A stretch of DNA of 55,168 nt from a virus, in IMG/VR virus record IMGVR_UViG_3300043313_001341, positions 1 to 55,168 of that record. One strand, written 5' to 3'. Each line of letters starts with the position of its first letter. Within the stretch, counting starts at the first letter, position 1. The notes beneath the pieces were generated by a model. That model was not told where the DNA came from and searched no databases. It saw only the letters and a program-made list of their open reading frames with translations. Below, piece after piece: positions 38,802 through 45,483 of this stretch. The translations under genes and the position numbers were made by a program.

Positions 38802-39077
38802 TCATTCGGGCGACGGCTTGGCCTCAGTAGCGGGGTCGTCGGCGACGATCTGTCGCACCCGACCGAAGCTGATGCCTGAGACGTCGGCGATCTGCCGGTA
38901 GGTCATCCCGCCCTCCACCATTTCCATCACGGCGTCACGGCGTTCCTTGCGGACCTTCTCGCCGACCGACTTCAACAGCTCGGTCAGACGCTTCGCTCTT
39001 GCTTCGGGGGGCTCCCCCTCAGTGAGCGCATCGATCGCATCGAGCACGCGCTGCACCTCCTCCGCCCGGTCGTCCAT
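38802..39077 (-). CDS. Sigma-region-4-like HTH regulator
   Basis: 91 residues from ATG 39077, which has GAGAGGAA upstream; an in-frame ATG at 39116 could serve a nearly leaderless transcript. The C-terminus contains an HTH like sigma-70 region 4: GMTYRQIADVSGISFGRVRQIV. Twin dyads lie just upstream (39125-39159), so autoregulation is likely. First gene of the leftward operon with DUF6221. Confidence 0.7.
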   Translation of the reverse strand: MDDRAEEVQRVLDAIDALTEGEPPEARAKRLTELLKSVGEKVRKERRDAVMEMVEGGMTYRQIADVSGISFGRVRQIVADDPATEAKPSPE

Positions 39078-39124
39078 GTCCGTTCCTCTCCGGGGCTCGG
39101 GAGGCGGATCACTCATGCCGTCTT

Positions 39125-39159
39125 GTGTAGGACCCTACACGTGTGTAGTGTCCTACACA
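39125..39159. promoter_or_regulatory. Twin operator dyads between divergent genes
   Basis: Site 1 is GTGTAGG-AC-CCTACAC (39125-39140), site 2 is TGTGTAG-TGTC-CTACACA (39142-39159); centres are 18 bp apart. Both have perfect 7-bp arms and overlap promoter-like elements in both directions. Confidence 0.65.
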
Positions 39160-39160
39160 A
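39132..39160 (-). promoter_or_regulatory. Predicted leftward promoter overlapping the twin dyads
   Basis: On the minus strand TTGTGT (39155-39160), a 17-bp spacer and TAGGGT (39132-39137). On the plus strand TTGTGT (39124-39129), 16 bp and TAGTGT (39146-39151) form a mirror promoter for the 39265 gene. Confidence 0.45.
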
Positions 39161-39200
39161 CGGCTCGGAGGGACCGCCTCCGACCGCAGCAACAAGTACG

Positions 39201-39230
39201 CCCGGCAGGAGATCTCACCCTCCTGCCGGG
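39201..39230. other. Hairpin in the leader of the 39265 operon
   Basis: Perfect 11-bp arms CCCGGCAGGAG and CTCCTGCCGGG with an 8-base loop, between the divergent promoter region and the first rightward gene. Could be an attenuator or a terminator that limits leakage. Confidence 0.55.
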
Positions 39231-39264
39231 CCAGCCACCGCCTGACTTCACCAGGAGTGACCTC

Positions 39265-39588
39265 GTGGATCGTATCGATCAGCACGCCCAACAGCCCACC
39301 CCCGCGACCATCGCCCACGCGAACGGACTGACCTTCACCATCATCGACGGCAACAGCAACTACGCCCGCGTCGCCCGCAACGTCCGCCAACTCACCATGG
39401 CCGACGGCACCCTGTGGACCGTCGGCCTCCCCATCGGCTGGCACGGACAGGAAGCCGCCTGGATCGCCCCCGAGACCGAAGCCGAGCGCAACACCCGCAT
39501 CCAGCGCTACGGCGCCTCCATCCGGCGCCGCGACCGCGTCCAGCTCGGCCTCCGCCTCACGAAGCGCACCCCGGCGGTGACCGCGTGA
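39265..39588 (+). CDS. Protein of unknown function, first gene of the rightward 39-kb operon
   Basis: 107 residues from GTG 39265 with AGGAG at 39253-39257. Beta-rich middle (GLTFTIIDGNSNYARVARNV; LWTVGLPIGWHGQEAAWI) and a basic helical end. Translationally coupled to the next gene (GTGA). Confidence 0.58.
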   Translation: MDRIDQHAQQPTPATIAHANGLTFTIIDGNSNYARVARNVRQLTMADGTLWTVGLPIGWHGQEAAWIAPETEAERNTRIQRYGASIRRRDRVQLGLRLTKRTPAVTA

Positions 39589-39731
39589 CCACCCAGCCCG
39601 CGCCCACGCACGACCCGCGCACCTGCCAGCTGTGCGCCATGTACCGGCACCCCGCGCAAGCCGCGAACCGCCGCAACCTCCGCGCGCACCTCGCCGCCCA
39701 CCCCTTCCCGCGCCAGGCGGTGCAGGCATGA
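39585..39731 (+). CDS. 48-residue protein with CxxC, unknown function
   Basis: GTG 39585, overlapping the previous stop. TCQLCAMYRHPAQAANRRNLRAHL contains a CxxC and following His residues that could make one zinc site. Ends AVQA, overlapping the next ATG. Confidence 0.52.
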   Translation: MTTQPAPTHDPRTCQLCAMYRHPAQAANRRNLRAHLAAHPFPRQAVQA

Positions 39732-39738
39732 GCGAGCA
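39716..39738 (+). repeat. Direct repeat, copy 1 (23 bp)
   Basis: A 23-bp sequence spanning the end of one gene and the start of the next (encoding AVQA-stop and MSE) is repeated exactly at 39958-39980. Confidence 0.8.
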
Positions 39739-39973
39739 GCCGAACACCACGCCCGACGACGGCACCCCCACCAACGACCCGGCCGCCGCCCTCCACTGGG
39801 CAGCCGTCGCCATCGGCCTCGCACAAGCCCGTGAGAAGCAAGGCCACTTCCTCACCACCGACGAGCATGCCGCGTTCAGCCGCTACCAGGCCGCCGCCCG
39901 CGCCCACGGGTTCAGCGACGAGCAGATCCACGAGCACGCGAAAACCCTGTCCGGCCCGGCGGTGCAGGCATGA
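39728..39973 (+). CDS. Small protein, unknown function
   Basis: 81 residues from ATG 39728. Helical, acidic (AAALHWAAVAIGLAQAREKQG; AAFSRYQAAARAHGFSDEQI). Begins and ends in the two copies of a 23-bp repeat. Confidence 0.55.
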   Translation: MSEQPNTTPDDGTPTNDPAAALHWAAVAIGLAQAREKQGHFLTTDEHAAFSRYQAAARAHGFSDEQIHEHAKTLSGPAVQA

Positions 39974-39980
39974 GCGAGCA
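39958..39980 (+). repeat. Direct repeat, copy 2 (23 bp)
   Basis: Exact second copy of 39716-39738, again at a stop/start junction, 242 bp downstream. Confidence 0.8.
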
Positions 39981-40083
39981 CTCCCGCCCCACCGGCAGCG
40001 AACAACAACCCCTCCCCGTACCCGCACCGCGCCCCCACCCCGAGGACACCCTCCCGCGCCGCACCCCCGGAGGCTCGCTGTGA
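39970..40083 (+). CDS. 37-residue Pro-rich peptide, doubtful gene
   Basis: ATG 39970 lies in the duplicated junction and gives MSEHSRPTG and a Pro/Arg-rich rest. The stop overlaps the next start (GTGA). It may be a decayed duplicate of the preceding start region and not a functional protein. Confidence 0.35.
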   Translation: MSEHSRPTGSEQQPLPVPAPRPHPEDTLPRRTPGGSL

Positions 40084-40196
40084 CCTGCTGCGGCAAGCCC
40101 ATGCAACGCCACGGCCAGCAACTCGTCTGCGGTAAATGCGGCGCCTGGATCGACCCCGGCACCAGCCCGGCCCACGCGCAGGGCGGTGGCCGCTGA
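40080..40196 (+). CDS. 38-residue zinc-ribbon protein
   Basis: GTG 40080. VTCCGKPMQRHGQQLVCGKCGAW has two Cys pairs spaced like a minimal zinc ribbon. Overlaps both neighbours (GTGA, TGATG). Function unknown. Confidence 0.55.
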   Translation: MTCCGKPMQRHGQQLVCGKCGAWIDPGTSPAHAQGGGR

Positions 40197-40384
40197 TGGG
40201 CCTCCGGGACTTCGCCCGCAGTCTCAAGCCGGGCAACGACCAACAACTCGCCGCCGACCTCAACCGGCAGCAGCGCGTCCAGCGCTCCCGCAGCGCTACC
40301 CGTGCCGCCCGTCAAGGCCAAGCGTGGGAAGACCGCGACCGCCAGCAGGACAACCGCGGCAAGTGGTACCGGCCCGCCCGATAG
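40196..40384 (+). CDS. Small basic protein, unknown function
   Basis: 62 residues, Arg/Gln-rich (LNRQQRVQRSRSATRAARQG), starting MGLRDFARSLKPGND. Probably nucleic-acid-associated by charge only. Last gene before a terminator. Confidence 0.52.
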   Translation: MGLRDFARSLKPGNDQQLAADLNRQQRVQRSRSATRAARQGQAWEDRDRQQDNRGKWYRPAR

Positions 40385-40400
40385 CCCCACCCCTGATCGG

Positions 40401-40444
40401 CCGGCTCCGCGCGCTTCCGTTCCCCCACGGCCGCGCGGAGCCGG
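40401..40444. terminator. Hairpin terminator
   Basis: Perfect 13-bp arms CCGGCTCCGCGCG and CGCGCGGAGCCGG with an 18-base loop, between the 39.3-40.4 kb operon and the membrane cluster. Confidence 0.65.
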
Positions 40445-40471
40445 TCCCCACCCCGCTCCCGGAGGAGCACC

Positions 40472-41278
40472 GTGAAGAACCCCCTGAGCCGCATCCGCCA
40501 CCGGATCGCGTCCCGCGCGGGACGCCCGTCCCACGTCGCGTCTCACCGCGTCCCATGGTGGGTGCGCTGGTTCACCAACGCGGGACGCCCCGTCGTCGCA
40601 GTCGTCGTCCTCATCATGTGCGCCCCCGGCGAGCACCACCTCGCCAAGCTCGCCGGGTGGGACGGGCGTCTCGCCTGGGGCATGGCCGCCGTCCTCGCCG
40701 CCTACGCAGGCATCGCAGCCTCCGTCGCGTCGAACCGGCCAGCCGGATCCCCGGGCAAGGTGTCCGCGGTGGTCGGGGCGTGCGTCTCACTCGGTGCAGC
40801 GATGGCCGCGCAGCCCGTCTCACACGCGTTCGTGACGGGGCATCTGTCCAGCTCACCCCGCACACCGCTGTGGCTCGTGGTCGTCGTGTCGTGCGTCCCG
40901 CCCCTGGTGTTCGGGCACTTGCTTCACCTCGCCGCGACCCCGGTCGCGAAGGCGGGTGAGACGCCGTCGGCACAGCCTGTCCCTGCCGCCGAGCCGCGTC
41001 TCACGTGCGCCGTCGTCCGCGTCCCGTCATGGCAGGCGCTCGTCCCTGCGTGCGCCAGTCTGCTGCCGATCGTTGCTGCGGAGGGTGAGACGCAGCGAGA
41101 CGACCCCGAGGCGCACCGCTTCCTCACCACGAGTGAGGTCGCCAAGCAGTACGGCATCAGCGTCTCAACCGTCCGCACGTGGAAGGACCGAGGGAAGATC
41201 AACCCCGCGTTCGTCGACCCGGCCCGCGGCGCCATGTACGACCCCGAGACGCTGCCCCGTCTCACCTCGGCCGGGTGA
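40472..41278 (+). CDS. Four-pass membrane protein with C-terminal MerR-type HTH (Spd-like)
   Basis: 268 residues from GTG 40472 with GGAGGA upstream. Predicted membrane helices: about 38-53 (GRPVVAVVVLIMCAPG), 68-88 (LAWGMAAVLAAYAGIAASVA), 97-115 (VSAVVGACVSLGAAMAAQ) and 130-150 (PLWLVVVVSCVPPLVFGHLL). After a linker, residues ~213-265 form an HTH: FLTTSEVAKQYGISVSTVRTWKDRGKI. A membrane-bound DNA-binding protein followed by more membrane proteins resembles Spd proteins that spread conjugative elements between hyphal compartments. Homology is inferred from architecture only. Confidence 0.6.
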   Translation: MKNPLSRIRHRIASRAGRPSHVASHRVPWWVRWFTNAGRPVVAVVVLIMCAPGEHHLAKLAGWDGRLAWGMAAVLAAYAGIAASVASNRPAGSPGKVSAVVGACVSLGAAMAAQPVSHAFVTGHLSSSPRTPLWLVVVVSCVPPLVFGHLLHLAATPVAKAGETPSAQPVPAAEPRLTCAVVRVPSWQALVPACASLLPIVAAEGETQRDDPEAHRFLTTSEVAKQYGISVSTVRTWKDRGKINPAFVDPARGAMYDPETLPRLTSAG

Positions 41279-41283
41279 GACGA

Positions 41284-41844
41284 ATGGCCGAGACGCCCGC
41301 CGCGCCCATCCCGCCGAAGCCCACCACGCGCCCGCGTGACTGGCTCGACGACATCCTCACCAGCCCGAAGCCCGAGCCCACCCCCGCCCCGGCCGCCGCG
41401 AAGCCCACGCCCGCACCAGCGCCGCAGCCCGTATCGAAGGCGCCGGCCAAGACGAAGAAGCAGAAGCAGAAGCAGCGCAAGGGGAGCAGGCCCAGCCCGG
41501 ACACCCCGCGCAGCGCCTTCGACACCCGGCCGCCGTCACCACGCCAGTCCCTCCTCGACGCCTGGGCGGGGGTGCCGTACCGGCTGAAGTGGCTCGGCTA
41601 CCACGCGGCAGCCGCCTACCTCGGCTGGTCGGTCGGCCTGGTCGGCTACGTCACCTACGTCACCACGTGGATCGCCGCCACCGGATTCGGCCCACAGGCG
41701 ATCTTCTGGTGCTGCGCCGGCGCCGCCACGTTCCTCCTTCACCACCGCACCCGCGCCTGGTGGTGGCCCGTCGCCTGGCTCGCCGCCATCCCCGCCACAT
41801 CCGTCGTCGCCGGCGTGCTCCTCTACGGCACGCCCAACCTGTAA
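41284..41844 (+). CDS. Membrane protein with disordered N-terminus
   Basis: 186 residues from ATG 41284 (GTG 41275, overlapping the previous stop, is possible). About 90 residues of Pro/Lys/Ala-rich sequence, then membrane helices near 108-130 (LGWSVGLVGYVTYVTTWIAA), 137-150 and 158-180 (WPVAWLAAIPATSVVAGVLL). Second gene of the membrane cluster; no enzymatic motif. Confidence 0.6.
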   Translation: MAETPAAPIPPKPTTRPRDWLDDILTSPKPEPTPAPAAAKPTPAPAPQPVSKAPAKTKKQKQKQRKGSRPSPDTPRSAFDTRPPSPRQSLLDAWAGVPYRLKWLGYHAAAAYLGWSVGLVGYVTYVTTWIAATGFGPQAIFWCCAGAATFLLHHRTRAWWWPVAWLAAIPATSVVAGVLLYGTPNL

Positions 41845-41853
41845 GGACCCACC

Positions 41854-42249
41854 GTGTTCGGCAACCTCGGCACCGTCGGCCTCGCCGCCGCCCTGACCTG
41901 CCTCCTCATCTTCGGGATCCCCGGCGGCGGCCAGCTCAAGCCGCTGGGCTGGTGGACCACCGTGTTCGTTGCGATGCTCGCCGCCAGCTCTTACAAAGCC
42001 GCAGGCGGCCCGTTCACGATCGTCCCCGACGCGGCCGGCACCGTCATCAACTTCCTCCAGGGCTTCCTCAAGGGGCTCACGATGCCTGCTCTCGCCCTGT
42101 GCGTTCTGATCTTCATGCTGTTCAAGAAGCTGACGACGAAGCAGGTCGGGTTCACCGCGCTGCTGTTTTTCTACATCGCGACCGGCGCGGGCGGCACCTG
42201 GACGTACCTGGCCGACGCGATTGAGAACGCCCGGGTGGGTCTCCAGTGA
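41854..42249 (+). CDS. Small multi-pass membrane protein
   Basis: 131 residues from GTG 41854. Hydrophobic segments near 7-24 (TVGLAAALTCLLIFGI), 33-48, 77-92 (MPALALCVLIFMLF) and 97-113 (VGFTALLFFYIATGAG). Overlaps the next gene (GTGA). Part of the same membrane cluster. Confidence 0.62.
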   Translation: MFGNLGTVGLAAALTCLLIFGIPGGGQLKPLGWWTTVFVAMLAASSYKAAGGPFTIVPDAAGTVINFLQGFLKGLTMPALALCVLIFMLFKKLTTKQVGFTALLFFYIATGAGGTWTYLADAIENARVGLQ

Positions 42250-42998
42250 CGTACTTCCACCTGCGTAAACGCGACTCGGAGCCTGAGCCGGACGACGTCC
42301 TCGACGAGGAGGCCGGCGGGGAAGAGGCCGTCGAGGTCGAGGCGTCGGCTGCTCGGACCGGGTTCGGTGGCGCGCTCTGGGCGGGTGTCGCCGGTCCGGG
42401 CAGGTGGCTCACCGCGCGCGGCCGGGCCGATGTGGCGTGGGCCCTGTACGTGGGGTCGCCTTGGGCGGTCGGCTTCTATGGCGGCTGGGTGGCCGCAGGC
42501 CTCATCGTCGCCTGGCTCGCTGCCGTGTTGCTGTTCCTGCCGCGCGACTTCAAAGACCGGGTCGCCGCGCGCGTCGAAGGCTGGAACGAGGCCCGCGGCG
42601 CAACCCTCGACGAGGCCGCCACCGATGCCGCGTCCGGCGCCCCGGCCGACCCCCGCACGGTGCTGATCGGCTGGCTCGACGAGCTCACCCGCGGCCTCTC
42701 CGGTATCCACCTCGACGAGCTGCACCAGGCCCTCACCCGGCACCCCCAGCTGGCCGACCTGAAGCGGCCGGAGATGAGGGCCTGGCTGGACCGGCACCAC
42801 ATCACTGTTGATCGCACCCTCCGTGTGGGCAAGTTGGCGGGCCGTTCGGGGGTCTCCCGGGCCTCGGTTGAGGCCCTTCTCAAGGGGCTTCCCCCGCTGC
42901 TGGAGAGTGCCGGTCAGGAATCGTCGGTCCACGCGTCTGACCTGCCCGGTTCTCCGGTGGAGAGTGGTTTGGAGAGGGGTGGAGAGCGTGCCGCATGA
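42246..42998 (+). CDS. Membrane protein with long cytoplasmic helical domain
   Basis: 250 residues from GTG 42246. Acidic N-terminus, two membrane helices (about 60-80, WALYVGSPWAVGFYGGWV and AGLIVAWLAAVLLFLP), then ~150 soluble residues including DELTRGLSGIHLDELHQALT and VGKLAGRSGVSRASVEALLKGL, a winged-helix-like region. It may be a second membrane-tethered DNA-binding protein of the cluster. Confidence 0.6.
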   Translation: MTYFHLRKRDSEPEPDDVLDEEAGGEEAVEVEASAARTGFGGALWAGVAGPGRWLTARGRADVAWALYVGSPWAVGFYGGWVAAGLIVAWLAAVLLFLPRDFKDRVAARVEGWNEARGATLDEAATDAASGAPADPRTVLIGWLDELTRGLSGIHLDELHQALTRHPQLADLKRPEMRAWLDRHHITVDRTLRVGKLAGRSGVSRASVEALLKGLPPLLESAGQESSVHASDLPGSPVESGLERGGERAA

Positions 42999-43236
42999 GT
43001 ACTTCTGCCGGGCCTGTGACGCGGTTTCGCCGGAGCAGCGCGAGCGTCAAGTGGACGCCGAGGACGAGCTCGTTGAGCACCGTCGTACGACGCACGGAGG
43101 ACTCCGGCCGGCCGCAGGGGACGGGGTGCGGCGCGTGCATGCGGATGCCCGGGGGGACGGGTGTCTGCCGTCCGGCTCGTTCTGGGCGCTGCTGTTCTTC
43201 CTGGCGCTGTTCCTGGCGAACTGCTGGGGCCGCTGA
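42988..43236 (+). CDS. Small Cys-containing tail-anchored membrane protein
   Basis: 82 residues from GTG 42988 (GGAGAG upstream), overlapping the previous gene by 11 bases. EYFCRACDAVSPEQ starts with a CxxC, followed by HRRTTHGG His residues, then a C-terminal membrane helix (FWALLFFLALFLANC). Similar small proteins occur in Streptomyces integrative conjugative elements as far as I recall; unverified. Confidence 0.58.
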   Translation: MPHEYFCRACDAVSPEQRERQVDAEDELVEHRRTTHGGLRPAAGDGVRRVHADARGDGCLPSGSFWALLFFLALFLANCWGR

Positions 43237-43331
43237 CCCCCATTGACCCCGGCGCGGGCCGCTCCATCCGCCAAGAGAGCGCGGCCCACGCCGGTCCACC
43301 CATCCCGATCACGAGATAGGAGACGCCCATC

Positions 43332-43496
43332 ATGGCGTTCAAACGGACCGGATCCCAAGAGGAACTGCGCGCGGCGGCCGACCCGGCGCGCCTCGCGAGG
43401 GACGCGACCACCTACCAGGCCAGCCGCGGCGGGCATTACCCCGCCGGAGACAAACCCGTCCCGGGCACCCCGCAGACCGGCCCGCGCACAAGCTGA
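43332..43496 (+). CDS. 54-residue protein, unknown function
   Basis: ATG 43332 follows AGGAGA at 43318-43323 with 8 bases spacing. Soluble, MAFKRTGSQEELRAAADPAR then Gly/Pro-rich. The interval 43237-43331 before it holds no other supported gene. A terminator follows. Confidence 0.5.
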   Translation: MAFKRTGSQEELRAAADPARLARDATTYQASRGGHYPAGDKPVPGTPQTGPRTS

Positions 43497-43525
43497 CCGC
43501 CTGCCACACTGAGACAGTCAGTGAG

Positions 43526-43557
43526 AAGACCCCGCCGCCCCCCGTCGGCGGGGTCTT
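43526..43557. terminator. Hairpin terminator
   Basis: Perfect 12-bp arms AAGACCCCGCCG and CGGCGGGGTCTT with an 8-base loop after the 54-residue gene. Confidence 0.75.
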
Positions 43558-43628
43558 CGCTGTTCCCGGTCCAGCTGCCCGCGCCGGCGGCTACGATCCG
43601 GGGCCACGAACTGTCCTTGGGGGGGACC

Positions 43629-43955
43629 ATGCATCAGCCGTCGTATCCGCCACCCATGCCGGCGCTGGCGCAGCCCCGGCCGCCGAGGTGGGGCCGGTTC
43701 GTCCTGTGGACGGCGGGTGCTGCGGTGGCGGCGTTCGCGATCGGTGGGGGTCTGGCCGTGTGGATGGACGATGACGGTGGGGATCCGGTCGCGTGCAAGC
43801 AGGCGCTGGCGGCCAACTACGCGGAGGCGGTGGCGGCTGGTCCGGATGCTCCGTCGGCTGCCGCGCCGCCGTCATGCAGTGGGCTGGATCAGGCGACGTT
43901 GCGGCGGATCACGGACGAGGTTGTCACGGAGTACGTGGGCTCGACGACACGGTGA
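43629..43955 (+). CDS. Single-pass membrane protein with small external domain
   Basis: 108 residues from ATG 43629 after a seven-G run. Pro-rich cytoplasmic start, one membrane helix (about 24-46, FVLWTAGAAVAAFAIGGGLAVW), and an external part with two Cys (VACKQALAANYAEAV; SCSGLDQATLRRI). Resembles small secreted proteins of Streptomyces; possibly a lysogenic factor. Single-gene unit between two terminators. Confidence 0.6.
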   Translation: MHQPSYPPPMPALAQPRPPRWGRFVLWTAGAAVAAFAIGGGLAVWMDDDGGDPVACKQALAANYAEAVAAGPDAPSAAAPPSCSGLDQATLRRITDEVVTEYVGSTTR

Positions 43956-43963
43956 CGTGAGAG

Positions 43964-43988
43964 AGGCCCCGCCGGTTGGGCGGGGCCT
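43964..43988. terminator. Bidirectional hairpin terminator
   Basis: Perfect 10-bp arms AGGCCCCGCC and GGCGGGGCCT around GGTTG, between the convergent genes ending at 43955 (+) and 43992 (-). Confidence 0.75.
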
Positions 43989-43991
43989 TCG

Positions 43992-44204
43992 TCATGCGGT
44001 GGGCTCGTCGAGCGCGGTTCGTACGGCACGGCGTACCGAGTCGGCAGCCCAGCCGATGCCGTTCGCTTCGATCACCTCGGCGACCGCGAGCACTTCGAGT
44101 AGGGCGGCCTCGGCTCGTTCGGCTCGCGCTTGGAGTGCATGGCGGGCGGCGTCGGCGGTCTCCAGCTCGTGCGCGAGGATGTGGGCGAACCCGTCGCTGC
44201 TCAT
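43992..44204 (-). CDS. Small helical protein, unknown function
   Basis: 70 residues, nearly all helix (AHELETADAARHALQARAERAEAALLEV). Last gene of a three-gene leftward operon; its start overlaps the previous stop (ATGA on the minus strand). Confidence 0.55.
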   Translation of the reverse strand: MSSDGFAHILAHELETADAARHALQARAERAEAALLEVLAVAEVIEANGIGWAADSVRRAVRTALDEPTA

Positions 44205-44443
44205 GTGGTGGGCTCCTCGTCCGGGCGCACCGGGCCCGCGCTTGGGTCGATCAGGTCGATGACGTCGCCCGCCGACACGATATCCCCGTCTTCCAACGGG
44301 ACACCGACCTCACGGGCGTAGGCCCGCTGCTGCTCGGCCAGCTCGTGCGCGTAGGCGTCGAGCAGCTCGGCCGCCTCGTCCTCGCGGAGGCCGACGAGCC
44401 CAGGGTTCCTCAGCGTCTCGGCGAGCCGCTCGCGTGCACTCAT
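44201..44443 (-). CDS. Small acidic helical protein, unknown function
   Basis: 80 residues from ATG 44443 (overlapping the previous gene's stop by ATGA). LREDEAAELLDAYAHELAEQQRAYAREVG suggests a helical bundle. Middle gene of the leftward operon. Confidence 0.55.
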   Translation of the reverse strand: MSARERLAETLRNPGLVGLREDEAAELLDAYAHELAEQQRAYAREVGVPLEDGDIVSAGDVIDLIDPSAGPVRPDEEPTT

Positions 44444-44721
44444 CCGGTCTTCTCCTCGCTGCTCGCCGGGCGCTCCGGCGCGAGCTTGCCAACCGTCGGC
44501 GGCCTCTTCCGCTCCACCCCGAGCGCGCGGGCTCGCCGGCGGAACACCTCCGGCGTGAGTCCGGTCCAGGCGGCGAGCTGGCCGACGGTGGCGCCGGCCT
44601 TGAGCTCGCGGTCGGCGAACTCCAGCATCTCGGGCTTCAGTTCGCGCTCGCCTTCGTAGTGGGCCTTGTAGCGGGCGAACGTGTCGGCGGCGTCTCGGGG
44701 TGGTGCGTAGTCCTTCGGCAT
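44440..44721 (-). CDS. HTH regulator of a divergent module
   Basis: 93 residues from ATG 44721, or 99 from TTG 44739 on a short-leader mRNA; GGAGG sits too close to 44721 to be ideal. The HTH is KAGATVGQLAAWTGLTPEVFRRRARAL. It is divergent from 44835 across a 14-bp inverted repeat and is probably an autorepressor that also controls that gene. First gene of a three-gene leftward operon. Confidence 0.62.
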   Translation of the reverse strand: MPKDYAPPRDAADTFARYKAHYEGERELKPEMLEFADRELKAGATVGQLAAWTGLTPEVFRRRARALGVERKRPPTVGKLAPERPASSEEKTG

Positions 44722-44760
44722 GCCTCCATCTTGGCACAACGGGTAGCCCTACCGTAAGAG

Positions 44761-44794
44761 CTACACGTAGCCCTATTGACAGGGCTACGTGTAG
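44761..44794. promoter_or_regulatory. Operator: perfect 14-bp inverted repeat
   Basis: Arms CTACACGTAGCCCT (44761-44774) and AGGGCTACGTGTAG (44781-44794) flank ATTGAC. Further half-sites GTAGCCCT lie at 44743-44750 and 44791-44798. The rightward -35 box begins inside the spacer. Confidence 0.72.
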
Positions 44795-44804
44795 CCCTCA
44801 TGAT
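44776..44804 (+). promoter_or_regulatory. Predicted promoter inside the operator
   Basis: TTGACA (44776-44781), a 17-bp spacer and CATGAT (44799-44804), with the right arm of the dyad filling the spacer. A repressor bound there would block RNA polymerase directly. Confidence 0.6.
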
Positions 44805-44834
44805 GGAGCTATCACCACGAACGAGGGGGCAGCA

Positions 44835-45176
44835 ATGCAGAACACCACCACCACCGAGCAGGCCCGCTGCCTCCACTGCCACCGCATCCTCACCAGCGCC
44901 AAGAGCATTGCCCTCGGCTACGGCCCCCGCTGCGCCCGCAAGATCCGCAACGCCGCCGTCGACCTCACCAACTACAAGCCCCACCAGATCACCAGCGCCC
45001 GCGAGCTCATCGAGGACGGCGCCATCGTCCCCTTCCGCTCCGTCGTCTTCATCACCGTCAGCACCGACGGCACCGAGACCTACAAGACCGCCCCCACCGG
45101 GTGCACGTGCCCGGCCGGCCTCAAGGGCTCGCGCTGCTACCACCAGTTGGCCGCCCGCCTGCTGCTCGCCGCCTGA
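44835..45176 (+). CDS. DUF6011-like zinc finger plus SWIM-type zinc finger protein
   Basis: 113 residues from ATG 44835 with GAGGGGG at 44822-44828. N-terminal CLHCHRILTSAKSIALGYGPRC matches DUF6011-type fingers. The C-terminus, GCTCPAGLKGSRCYHQLAARL, has the C-x-C-x8-C-x-H pattern of SWIM fingers, which bind nucleic acid or protein. It is driven by the regulated promoter upstream. Confidence 0.68.
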   Translation: MQNTTTTEQARCLHCHRILTSAKSIALGYGPRCARKIRNAAVDLTNYKPHQITSARELIEDGAIVPFRSVVFITVSTDGTETYKTAPTGCTCPAGLKGSRCYHQLAARLLLAA

Positions 45177-45190
45177 ACCGAGAGGACCCC

Positions 45191-45454
45191 ATGACCGCCG
45201 ACCGCACACGAGAGCTCGTCGCCAAAGACCACCGCACATGGGCCGGATACAAGCCGGGCAGCCAGACCGATGTGGTGTTGCGCTCCCTGTTGTGGGAGAT
45301 CGACCACCCCGCGCCCGAAGACCAGACCCCCGAGACGTACTGCGCATGGCTGGACAAGGTCGAGCCGCGCTTCCCGGACAGTGGGGAATTCCTCCACCCC
45401 GAGCACGTCGCCGAGTTGAAGCGCGTCTGCCAGGAAATCCACGGCCAGCACTGA
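45191..45454 (+). CDS. Small protein, unknown function
   Basis: 87 residues from ATG 45191 with a GAGAGGA site at 45180-45186. DRTRELVAKDHRTWAGYKPG and VVLRSLLWEIDHPAPEDQ are helical. Same rightward unit as the SWIM-finger gene. Confidence 0.58.
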   Translation: MTADRTRELVAKDHRTWAGYKPGSQTDVVLRSLLWEIDHPAPEDQTPETYCAWLDKVEPRFPDSGEFLHPEHVAELKRVCQEIHGQH

Positions 45455-45483
45455 CCCGGCCGCCTGAACTGAAGGAGAACCTC

